From NCBI GenBank assembly GCA_044228685.1, contig JBGAUL010000011.1:51330-115329 (forward strand): 64,000 nt of DNA, given 5' to 3'. This document shows, piece after piece, positions 56,681 through 64,000 of this stretch (position 1 is the stretch's first letter; each line of letters starts with the position of its first letter). Source of the DNA: JBBATK01 sp044228685 (GTDB lineage: Bacteria > Bacteroidota > Ignavibacteria > Kapaibacteriales > NICIL-2). The notes under the pieces were generated by a model. It was not told the origin of the DNA, ran no database searches, and saw only the letters and a program-made list of their open reading frames with translations. The position numbers and the translations under genes were made by a program.

Positions 56681-56908
56681 TAGTGGATTCCCCTAAGTAG
56701 TGAAAATGTGTGTTTTTAAAGCAGTGAAAATGGCACTATCAAATTGTATTGGCTCCCCAAGCCTCCCGCACATCCGGAGTGGCGCTCTCCGTGTTCATGT
56801 GCCTTACAGACATAATTCTTGCTGGCGACGCAAAGATAACGAGAAAAAAGTATGAATTACTGCAAACCGGTTATGCTGAAGTGTGTTAAAACACTATGCT
56901 ACTTGAAT

Positions 56909-57481
56909 TTAGACTCTAACGATTGCTCGGAAACCGCGGGCGGCGTAATAGGATTCAGCTCCATTGTGGTAGACGAAAACTGTATCAAATCTGCGATCAC
57001 AAAACAAGGCTCCGCCTAGTTTTCTAATTCTCTCCGGTGTACTAATCCAACTCGATGTCTTGAGATCAAACTCGCCGAGAGTCTGTAGCATTCGATACTC
57101 TTCTTCGCTCATTATCTCGACGCCCATAGCATGTGCAAGATCTACGGCGCTGTTTTTGGGTTTGTGCTCTTTGCGAGATTCTAATGCTGCTCTATCGTAG
57201 CAGAGACTACGGCGATCTTTGGGACTCTCAGCTGAGCAATCACAAAATGTTAGTTCACCGGACTTCTTGTCCACTGCAATTACATCCGGTTCTCCTCCGC
57301 TCTGCTCCATCTCGTGCAGAGACTGCAGCTTTTTCGGATTGGCTGTCAATCGTGTATGCACATCCTCCCAACGCACTCCTTTGTGTCGCTGCATGTTGGC
57401 TTCAAAGCGCTCTTGAAGCAGTGATAGAAGATCATCGAAGTTATGGGAAGTCGTCTTTTTCGTTGACTTAGTCGCAGCCAT
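56909..57481 (-). CDS. DUF4256 domain-containing protein
   Basis: A 190-residue cytoplasmic protein of the uncharacterised DUF4256 family. The whole length matches the family, with the diagnostic stretches NMQRHKGVRWEDV, MEQSGGEPDVIAVDKKSGEL, DCSAESPKDRRSLCYDR, KLGGALFCDRRFDTVFVYHN and ESYYAARGFRA. Function is unknown. I chose the ATG at 57481 (MAATKSTKKTT), because the upstream continuation of the frame is not conserved and runs into a hairpin. It appears to be a single-gene unit. Confidence 0.9.
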   Translation of the reverse strand: MAATKSTKKTTSHNFDDLLSLLQERFEANMQRHKGVRWEDVHTRLTANPKKLQSLHEMEQSGGEPDVIAVDKKSGELTFCDCSAESPKDRRSLCYDRAALESRKEHKPKNSAVDLAHAMGVEIMSEEEYRMLQTLGEFDLKTSSWISTPERIRKLGGALFCDRRFDTVFVYHNGAESYYAARGFRAIVRV

Positions 57482-58097
57482 AATGCACGTGAAGTGTGAA
57501 ACTCGTGTGAAGCTCCTCGATTGAAGCTCAAGGGAAATTAGCTGATTTTTCAACGTGAACATCTTCTGCAAAAACGTCCAAAGCCCTCGAGTGATGAGCC
57601 TCGCGGGGCTTTTGTCCTGGGTCAAACGACTCACTGCTTCAAAAACAAAGAAACCTTGTGTCGTTACAGACTAGGCAGGGGTCAGTGTACACACGATCAA
57701 ACAAAGTTTGATCGAATGAATTCTCAAAGACGATTCCCGCAGTCAACGGACTCGTTGAAAAATATTTTCAGTGTGACATTGCATGGCCTAGAAGGCAAGT
57801 TGTTCATTTGTTCATATTCGTCTTGTCATCTAAGTCATACCTCTGCGTGCACTTAGCAATTCCGGTTTGTCAGATCTTCATGAATGCGCTGCGCATTAAC
57901 GCTTTGTAACTGATATCATTCGATTCATTGCGTGAAAATTCAGTTCAAGTGCGTGATACACTGAGTCGATACTCACGCTAACTAATAGTTTTATTGAGAG
58001 CTGCCCACCAGCAACCACACCTCAGGGACTTGCAGTTTCAATGGCCATCAAACTAGGGACGCGGGTTCCACAATTTTTCATTTTTCATAGGATTGGT
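57482..58097. other. Divergent intergenic region with two inverted repeats, 616 bases
   Basis: It lies between the DUF4256 gene (minus) and a small T9SS cargo gene (plus). Two structures stand out: a hairpin at 57580-57613 (AAAGCCC/GGGCTTT with inner CGAG/CTCG, followed by TTTTG), and a perfect 9-base palindrome arm pair CGATCAAAC / GTTTGATCG at 57694-57714 with a 3-base spacer. I see no convincing coding frame or RNA gene. Confidence 0.5.
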
Positions 58098-58598
58098 ATG
58101 ACCAATAGACTCACTATGCTAGCACTGGTCTGGCTGAGTATTTCTATGTGCGCTCTTGCTCAGACGATGCCCTCATCGGTCGTCAGTTCCGGTGCAACGC
58201 GCTCATCAAACCAGCAGTTTGTTCTCAATGCAAGCTTTGCACAGCATGCAATTGGAACAAGTTCAAATACACGTGCAACGGTACTCAGTGGTTTCTGGCA
58301 TGAAATGCCAAACTTCTTGAGTTCAACAGTTGAGCAGCAAGACAGTGAAACACTTCGCGCAACTCCGCAGCCTGCTCAATCGAGTCTTCTCATCAGCTTC
58401 GACTCTGCGCCTCAAGAGCGAATAAGTATTGAACTGATCAATCTTCTTGGTGAGAGAGTGTTTCAACTCAATGACATCAACATTGGAGCTCATTTCTCCA
58501 CGACTCTCGACGTTAGCTCACTTGCAAGCGGCACGTACACCTTGCGTATTCTCCGCGAGAAGCAAACACTATCTCGTTTGTGCATCATTCAACACTAG
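58098..58598 (+). CDS. Small secreted protein with T9SS sorting domain
   Basis: A 166-residue exported protein: signal peptide (MLALVWLSISMCALAQ), a 60-residue middle part (SSGATRSSNQQFVLNASFAQ) of a kind often found before T9SS domains in this group, and a T9SS type A sorting domain (TPQPAQSSLLISF, LINLLGERVFQL, LASGTYTLRIL). It lies about 100 bases before the fibre-like repeat gene on the same strand. In related genomes such pairs of a short T9SS protein and a repeat protein occur together, so the two may be functionally linked (inference). I chose the ATG at 58098. Confidence 0.78.
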   Translation: MTNRLTMLALVWLSISMCALAQTMPSSVVSSGATRSSNQQFVLNASFAQHAIGTSSNTRATVLSGFWHEMPNFLSSTVEQQDSETLRATPQPAQSSLLISFDSAPQERISIELINLLGERVFQLNDINIGAHFSTTLDVSSLASGTYTLRILREKQTLSRLCIIQH

Positions 58599-58699
58599 CA
58601 ATCATGCAAATCCCGCATGATCTGCCGGTGAGTTCATGCGCCTTATGCGAGTTTTAGTCAGCACCTGAAAATTTATTATCAACCTATTAGTAATTATCT

Positions 58700-61291
58700 A
58701 TGAAAAAGTTTTTGTGTTTGTTTATCTGTTTAGTGGCTGTTTGCACAACACTGACACGAGCCGACATTCCGCACGCAATCTCCTATCAAGGCGTGCTCAG
58801 TTCCACTAATGGTACACTAGTACCGGATGGTGAGTATGCTATTACGCTGAACATCTATGAAGATGTAGATGCTACAACACCAATTTTCACCGAGATGCAT
58901 CGCGCAGTCGTCATTAAAGGAATCTTTAACGTCCTGATTGGCTCGACACACGAATTCCCGGAAAGCATGAGTTTTGATCGCGCCTATTTCTTAGGTGTCA
59001 GCATCAATGGCACCGATGAAATGCGTCCTCGTACACCGCTCACAGCTACACCATACGCACTGCGTGCACAAAGTGCCGCACGCGCTGACATTGCAAATGC
59101 TCTCAGTCCTAACGCAAAGGGAGCTGTTACAAGTATCAACAAAACACAAGGCGACGTCCAGGTTGTTGCCGGCGCGGGAATTGAAGTAAAGGAAGTTGGC
59201 AACCAGATTATAATCTCAGATGTACAACGCACCATTGATTCCAAAGGAAATGCTATTCAAGCAGTTCCGTCGCAGCTTTCATTTAGTGGCGATGTTACGG
59301 GCAACGTCAACACCAGTTCAAGTCCTTGGTACTTGACAATTCCGCCCCAAAAGATCACCACCGATAAACTTGCTCCGGGCGCAGTTACATCCGACAAATT
59401 GGCAGCCGGCGCGCTTGGTACATCGACTATCGCTAACGGTGCCGTGACAACAGCTAAGTTGGCTGATGGATCGGTAACAACTGCGAAGTTGGCAAACGGT
59501 GCAGTTGTCAATGCAAAAGTCACTGACAACACATTGACACTCTCAAAGCTCAGCACAAGTGGTGCGAACGCAGGTGAAGTACCAACATTTGACGGAAGCT
59601 CACTTGTTTGGTCGGCTCCCGGTGTCAACGGTACAGCGGGTGGCGATTTGACGGGCTCATATCCAAACCCGTCTATCGCAGATGACGCTGTAACAACTGC
59701 TAAGATTCTCGATGGTACTATTACAAACGGTGACATCGCTGCAGCAGCCGGAATTCCATACTCGAAACTGACATTGACGAATTCGATTCAAAACATCGAT
59801 ATCGTTGCTAACGCCATCACGACCTCGAAAGTGGCCAACGGAACAGTAACTACTTCCAAGTTGGCAGATAGTGCAGTCTCTGGTCTTAAGCTCCTCACAA
59901 GTGCTGTACAAACCGCGCACGTTGCCAACGGTGCCATAACACCAACAAAAATGTCATCGACTGGAGCGTCCAGCGGCGATGTTCTAACATATAATGGATC
60001 AGCAGTAGTGTGGACTGCTCCTTCCGGTAGCGCCGGCGCTGCAGGTGGTGATTTGAGTGGTAGCTATCCAAACCCGGTCGTTGCAAACGACGCGATCACA
60101 TCGGGTAAAATCCTGGACGGGACGATAGTCAATGCGGATGTGTCTCCTGCCGCTGCAATTGCCTATTCCAAACTATCGCTGACGAACTCTATTCAAAACA
60201 GTGATATCGTTGCTAACGCCATCACGACCTCAAAAGTCGCCAACGGAACAGTAACTACTTCGAAGATGGCCGACAGCGCGATTAGTGGTTTGAAGCTTTT
60301 GACATCTGCGGTCAATACTGCTCACATTGCTGACGACGCAATTACATCTGCTAAAATTCAAGATGGGTCTATTGTAAATGCGGATGTATCTGGTACCGCT
60401 GCAATTGCCTATTCCAAACTAGCTCTGACGAACTCCATTCAAAACGGCGATATCGTTGCTAACGCCATCACGACTTCGAAAGTTGCCAACGGAACAGTAA
60501 CTACCTCGAAAATGGCCGACAGCGCGATCAGTGGTTTGAAGCTATTGACTTATGCTGTCAATACAGCTCACATTGCCGACGGTGCAGTAACTCTCGCAAA
60601 GGTCAACACTTCCGGTGCAGCAAGTGGCAACGTGCTAACCTATAACGGTTCATCAGTAACCTGGGCAGCTCCGAGTGGTTCAGGTGGCTCGGCTGGCGGT
60701 GATTTGAGCGGAACCTACCCGAACCCAGTTATTGCTAACGATGCAATTACATCCGCTAAAATTTTGGATGGAACGATTGTCAATGCGGACATCTCACCAA
60801 CCGCTGCAATTGCCTATTCGAAACTTTCATTGACCAATTCTATTGTGAACGGCGACGTTCAAGCGAACTGTATTACAACATCGAAAGTCGCGAACGGAAC
60901 CGTTACAACCTCCAAGATGGCTGATAGCGCGATTAGTGGTTTGAAGCTGCTCACATTTGCCGTTACCAATCGTCATATTGCAGACGGCGCGGTTACAACT
61001 GCCAAACTCTCTGGCACAGGCGGATCCGCGGGTGACGTGTTGATGTACAATGGGTCGACAGTTAACTGGACCAATCCATACACAACCGGTCGCGTAACAG
61101 CAGCTGCTTCTACAACCCAGACTATTACACAAAGTGCAGTAGGTGCTTCTAACACTATCATCGTGACTATAGAAGGGCCCACTGCGGCCACAGTGCGAAT
61201 ATCCGCGCGAAGTGTTGGAAACAGTTTTGACATTACAACGAGTCCGGCACTCACGACCAGTGACGTGATTAATTACATAGTCATGCCGTAG
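58700..61291 (+). CDS. Long secreted fibre-like repeat protein
   Basis: An 863-residue exported protein. The signal peptide (KKFLCLFICLVAVCTTLTRA) is followed by an N-domain with HAISYQGVLSSTNGTLV and PRTPLTATPYALRAQSAARA, found on many Bacteroidota surface fibre proteins. The rest is made of GDLSGSYPNPVVANDAI blocks and NAITTSKVANGTVTTSKMAD blocks, with a YNGSAVVWTAP linker, resembling phage tail-fibre or collagen-like shafts. No S74 autoprotease and no T9SS domain is seen at the end (ITTSPALTTSDVINYIVMP). Partners and function are unknown; a trimeric surface fibre is likely. Confidence 0.75.
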   Translation: MKKFLCLFICLVAVCTTLTRADIPHAISYQGVLSSTNGTLVPDGEYAITLNIYEDVDATTPIFTEMHRAVVIKGIFNVLIGSTHEFPESMSFDRAYFLGVSINGTDEMRPRTPLTATPYALRAQSAARADIANALSPNAKGAVTSINKTQGDVQVVAGAGIEVKEVGNQIIISDVQRTIDSKGNAIQAVPSQLSFSGDVTGNVNTSSSPWYLTIPPQKITTDKLAPGAVTSDKLAAGALGTSTIANGAVTTAKLADGSVTTAKLANGAVVNAKVTDNTLTLSKLSTSGANAGEVPTFDGSSLVWSAPGVNGTAGGDLTGSYPNPSIADDAVTTAKILDGTITNGDIAAAAGIPYSKLTLTNSIQNIDIVANAITTSKVANGTVTTSKLADSAVSGLKLLTSAVQTAHVANGAITPTKMSSTGASSGDVLTYNGSAVVWTAPSGSAGAAGGDLSGSYPNPVVANDAITSGKILDGTIVNADVSPAAAIAYSKLSLTNSIQNSDIVANAITTSKVANGTVTTSKMADSAISGLKLLTSAVNTAHIADDAITSAKIQDGSIVNADVSGTAAIAYSKLALTNSIQNGDIVANAITTSKVANGTVTTSKMADSAISGLKLLTYAVNTAHIADGAVTLAKVNTSGAASGNVLTYNGSSVTWAAPSGSGGSAGGDLSGTYPNPVIANDAITSAKILDGTIVNADISPTAAIAYSKLSLTNSIVNGDVQANCITTSKVANGTVTTSKMADSAISGLKLLTFAVTNRHIADGAVTTAKLSGTGGSAGDVLMYNGSTVNWTNPYTTGRVTAAASTTQTITQSAVGASNTIIVTIEGPTAATVRISARSVGNSFDITTSPALTTSDVINYIVMP
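59640..61080 (+). repeat. In-gene tandem repeats of the fibre protein
   Basis: The block starting GATATCGTTGCTAACGCC recurs near 59798, 60203 and 60449, and again in diverged form near 60852. The steps are about 405, 246 and 403 bases: two long units that include the GDLSGSYPNP linker and one short unit that lacks it. Confidence 0.8.
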
Positions 61292-61328
61292 GGTATCTGA
61301 CTCGAGTTCTCAGGTAGTATGACAGCGC

Positions 61329-61365
61329 AAGGAAGGTGGATCAATGATCCGCCTTCCTTTTTTTT
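61329..61365 (+). terminator. Rho-independent terminator
   Basis: AAGGAAGGTGGATCA pairs with TGATCCGCCTTCCTT (15 pairs including one G-T, one-base apparent loop), followed by six more T. It lies 37 bases past the fibre-protein stop codon. Confidence 0.93.
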
Positions 61366-61479
61366 GTGCTGTCTCAACACATACTCCGTGCCTACAATTG
61401 ACAACTTCCACCGTCTCATTACACTGACGAGGACGCCGCGGATTAATATATTTGCCTCATCATTGTTCGATCGAGTACC

Positions 61480-62802
61480 ATGCTTATTCTTCGTCGTGTA
61501 GCATTGCTTCTTTGTTCACTTGCGCTTTTGCTACTCCTTCCTTTGGCAGCGCAAGCACAGTCAATTACTTGGCTCGGACGTCTTAACTACTCCGGAAGCA
61601 AGGCAAGTGCTGTTTCAAGCGATGGTAAGGTCGTGTGTGGATGGTTGCAAACTGACGGCGACTCCACCATGCCCTTTCGCTGGACGCGAGAAACAGGAAT
61701 TCAGCCCATAGGAACCATGAATCGTCGCTCCGGATTCCCAACGAATATTTCCAACGACGGCTCTACGATCGTAGGATACCTTGGGACGAGCAACCAGCGG
61801 GCTTTCAAATGGACAGCGCAAGGAGGAATGATTCAATACGAAGCAGCCATTGGATGTACCAGCACCGCATTATGTGTTTCCGGCGATGGTAGCATTGTTG
61901 GTGGTTTTAAGGCATATGATTGTCCTACTACTCAAGCCTGCTTGTGGTACTCTGACGGCACGATCAGCTTGCGAGATTCCAATACCGAACAAAAGAGTAT
62001 CGTAGGCATGTCCGAAGACGGTTCCATCATGGTGGGTTCGCACAGTTACGCCAGCTATTATCAAGGATTAATCTGGGTCGGTGATAGTACGTGGAAGTTC
62101 TTGCCACGTCTGACCGGTACAAATTCAAACACCCCGACGAGTATCTCGCGCGATGGAAATAACATAGTTGGTATTTGCAACGAAGACATCCTTCAAGAGC
62201 ATAGAAAGCGCGCGTACCTGGCCAGTTCAGGTACTAAGATTCGGGACTTGGGCAGTCTTGGAGGAATTGAAAATCTCCCTTACGGAGTGAGTTCAGGAAA
62301 ACCGGTGGTGGTTGGGGTCTCGAACGGACGTGCTTTTATCTGGACTGAAGCTGCTAAGATGCAGTCGCTAAACACAGTATTCGCTTCCCTCCTGAAGGAC
62401 AACTCCGTCCTTAGCGAAGCCGTATTCATCAGCGCCGACGCTCGCTACATCGTTGGTTCCGGATACAATCGTACCAACAACGATTACGAAGCCTTCTTGA
62501 TTGAAAGAGTGGATACAACTGCGTCAGCGATCGAAGAGGAGTTTCAAGAACCAACGTCCTTAATAGCCAAAGTGAATGTGGTAGATCGGCATCTTGAAAT
62601 TCTCTCACAACTCGCATCCCCCTGTCAACTCTCGTGTACGATCTATGATGTCATTGGTAGACCGGTATTGAAGGCGGCTAGCGAAGTCCATGGATTTGGT
62701 TCACAAATCTCTATCGATGTATCGATTCTCTCGTCAGGCGTGTATTTCTATCTTATACAAAGTCCATACGGCACACAGCGCGCTACACTGCTCTTGAATT
62801 GA
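61480..62802 (+). CDS. Secreted HAF-repeat protein with T9SS sorting domain
   Basis: A 440-residue exported protein. The signal peptide (LLLCSLALLLLLPLAAQAQ) is followed by about six HAF-type repeats with the core S.DG..IVG (AVSSDGKVVCGW, NISNDGSTIVGYLG, GMSEDGSIMVGS, SISRDGNNIVGI), likely forming a propeller. The C-terminus is a T9SS type A sorting domain (CTIYDVIGRPVLKAAS, LSSGVYFYLIQS). Start is the ATG at 61480. No enzymatic motif is seen. Confidence 0.83.
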   Translation: MLILRRVALLLCSLALLLLLPLAAQAQSITWLGRLNYSGSKASAVSSDGKVVCGWLQTDGDSTMPFRWTRETGIQPIGTMNRRSGFPTNISNDGSTIVGYLGTSNQRAFKWTAQGGMIQYEAAIGCTSTALCVSGDGSIVGGFKAYDCPTTQACLWYSDGTISLRDSNTEQKSIVGMSEDGSIMVGSHSYASYYQGLIWVGDSTWKFLPRLTGTNSNTPTSISRDGNNIVGICNEDILQEHRKRAYLASSGTKIRDLGSLGGIENLPYGVSSGKPVVVGVSNGRAFIWTEAAKMQSLNTVFASLLKDNSVLSEAVFISADARYIVGSGYNRTNNDYEAFLIERVDTTASAIEEEFQEPTSLIAKVNVVDRHLEILSQLASPCQLSCTIYDVIGRPVLKAASEVHGFGSQISIDVSILSSGVYFYLIQSPYGTQRATLLLN

Positions 62803-62890
62803 GTGTCAATAGTGAAAGAAGTAATGCACTTCGCCGCTCAGTTTTCCAACGCTGCATTTTTAATACCCACAACTCGTTTACACAAAGAAA

Positions 62891-62967
62891 CGCGGGTGTA
62901 TCAATTGTGATGATGAACGTACTGTAGCAGTCGCGTTCTAATCACCTTCACAATTGATACACCCGCG
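62891..62967. repeat. Perfect 20-base inverted repeat, 37-base spacer
   Basis: CGCGGGTGTATCAATTGTGA at 62891-62910 is exactly inverted at 62948-62967. The spacer can form further short pairs (GAACG with CGTTC). It lies in the convergent gap between the HAF-repeat gene and a lipoprotein gene. No target-site duplication is obvious. It may act as a shared two-way terminator or be a small inverted-repeat element. Confidence 0.85.
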
Positions 62968-63020
62968 TCGATTTACTTTCTGCTTGGAGCAGTAAAAACT
63001 TACTGAGCAAACAACCGGAC

Positions 63021-63482
63021 CTACATCGTTGTGCTTACATCCAGCGAGATGACCTTGGTATCGCTCGACATTGCACCATTTGTAACGGTGATATTGGAGA
63101 AGGTTGCTCTAACTGTACTTCCTGAAACGGTGACTTGAATAGAGCCGCCACCTGCAGCCAGATAAGCTTTTGTGCTTTCTGTCAAGCTGACAACGCACTT
63201 CATTCCTGCCGGGGAAGTCAACATCGGCGTGTAGGTTCCATTCGATGTTGGTCTGGACGGGAAAGTGATTCCAATCGATCTTCCGCCCGCCGGATCGGTT
63301 GCCATAATTTGATAGTAACCACCATTTGTTGCGCCAACCACCACCACGCCGGAAACAGTTGTTCCATCGATGGTCATTGATTGGGTCGGATTTGTATTTG
63401 TGGGACTATCGCTGCCGCATGAAGAGAAAGCCATCGCTGCGACAAGTACGAGGACTACTCGAGAAAGAAAAGAGAATTTCAT
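63021..63482 (-). CDS. Small lipoprotein of unknown function
   Basis: A 153-residue lipoprotein. The signal peptide (MKFSFLSRVVLVLVAAMAFSSC) ends in lipobox FSSC with Cys at residue 22, followed by a Ser/Thr/Asn-rich linker (GSDSPTNTNPTQ). The rest is a beta-rich domain (TIDGTTVSGVVVVGATNGGY) that I do not recognise. I chose the ATG at 63482 to begin at the signal peptide. Envelope localisation follows from the lipobox. Confidence 0.72.
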   Translation of the reverse strand: MKFSFLSRVVLVLVAAMAFSSCGSDSPTNTNPTQSMTIDGTTVSGVVVVGATNGGYYQIMATDPAGGRSIGITFPSRPTSNGTYTPMLTSPAGMKCVVSLTESTKAYLAAGGGSIQVTVSGSTVRATFSNITVTNGAMSSDTKVISLDVSTTM

Positions 63483-63721
63483 AACACCAACCTGCATATG
63501 GTGAGACATGTAAATGCTTGTTCTTGTCTCAAAAATACAGCGTGTTATAGCGAAAGTGATCTACTGCGAAACAAAATATTATCTCTTCAAGACTCCCGCG
63601 ATCTAAAGTACTTAGCTGAAGGCTGGTTCTAACACGTGCCTGCTGATTGATACCACTGCACATCTACTGGCAACATGGCATTGTATATATTTCATAATAG
63701 CCACATGATGTATTAATTCGA

Positions 63722-64000
63722 TCAGTTAGTCCACCGAATCCGACTCATCATGGTTTTGTTTCCCCCCATTCTTAGGACAGAAAATAGGCATTCTTTATAT
63801 GTAGAACGCACCTCCTTTCCGTGCTGTATTGACTGTCTCAAACCCTTGAAAACCATGCTCGGGGTCTTGTTGCCTAAAGAGTCATGCCGACGCTCCAAGT
63901 GATAGAAATCAAAATAACCTTCTAAGCCATTATAAAGAACATTGCCATCGTCAGCTGGTCGTAAGTAAACGTATTCGTACTTCACTGTACGCCACAGGCG
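63722..64000 (-). CDS. IS3-family transposase, C-terminal part (partial)
   Basis: The end of an IS3-type DDE transposase (OrfB). From the window edge it reads RLWRTVKYEYVYLRP, then GYFDFYHLERRHDSLGNKTP with the catalytic Glu in ERRHDSLG, a hallmark of the family's rve domain. Past MVF the frame continues 40 residues to a TGA at 63722, which seems to run through the element's end into flanking DNA. The N-terminal part lies right of the window. Copy activity cannot be judged. Confidence 0.85.
   Translation of the reverse strand, partial: RLWRTVKYEYVYLRPADDGNVLYNGLEGYFDFYHLERRHDSLGNKTPSMVFKGLRQSIQHGKEVRSTYKECLFSVLRMGGNKTMMSRIRWTN
63751..64000 (-). mobile_element. IS3-family insertion sequence, one end
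   Basis: The proposed element end starts with TGG at 63751 and reads TTTCCCCCCATTCTTAGGAC, similar to IS3-type terminal repeats (TG...CCCCA...TAGACA). It contains the transposase fragment and continues beyond the window. The boundary is inferred from this resemblance, since the other end is not visible. Confidence 0.6.

Noticed and set aside
41587..61365. CRISPR-like arrays suggested by regular repeats
   Set aside because: The repeats are in frame, encode repeated protein domains and lack the short-repeat/unique-spacer pattern.

Overview
This 64 kb window looks like chromosome from a Gram-negative member of the Bacteroidota/Chlorobi (FCB) group. The gene content fits the Candidatus Kapabacteria/Ignavibacteria side of that group, but no rRNA or ribosomal protein gene is present to place it. 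The signs are: many exported proteins ending in a type IX secretion (T9SS) type A sorting domain, a fused CcoN-CcoO cytochrome oxidase subunit, a one-chain glycine decarboxylase, a BtuG-like B12 lipoprotein next to a TonB receptor, and mostly weak ribosome binding sites.

Layout. 1-5.1 kb: the 3' end of queA, a YbbR-like and a DUF58 protein on the minus strand, then a tight plus-strand operon (TPMT-like methyltransferase, rhodanese, OsmC, GH13-like protein) with overlapping genes. 5.1-10.2 kb: two T9SS cargo proteins and aspS. 10.4-13.5 kb: a three-gene glycosyltransferase operon (GT2, GT9, GT9), probably for lipopolysaccharide core or surface glycan. 13.6-16.9 kb: a cobalamin riboswitch followed by btuG-like and btuB-like genes, i.e. 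a B12-controlled corrinoid uptake unit. 17.1-30.8 kb: uvrA, two large T9SS cargo proteins, a Dna2-like nuclease-helicase and recJ, so DNA repair genes are interleaved with surface proteins.

31.0-40.3 kb: a complete cbb3 cytochrome oxidase locus, read on the minus strand as membrane protein, ccoI, ccoS, ccoNO, ccoQ, ccoP, ccoG, fixH, safE. Two of its structural genes are broken: ccoNO by a one-base deletion at the CcoN Pro-His-His motif, and ccoP by an internal deletion of about 44 bases with the original 3' end still readable in another frame. An ECF sigma factor follows.

41.6-63.5 kb: mostly accessory surface genes. These are a 1,623-residue IgGFc-binding-like protein with ten PKD-like repeats (nine carrying CxxC), a beta-helix protein, beta-propellers, a collagen-like or fibre-like repeat protein, a HAF-repeat protein, an arylsulfotransferase lipoprotein and two tandem small secreted paralogues. 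Housekeeping genes gcvP and a diacylglycerol-kinase-like gene sit among them. The window ends inside an IS3-family insertion sequence.

I found no tRNA, rRNA, CRISPR array or recognisable antiviral system. The strongest unusual signals are the B12 riboswitch-btuG-btuB unit, the doubly damaged cbb3 operon, the overlapping thiol/sulfur operon that ends in a degenerate GH13 protein, and the repeat-built surface proteins.
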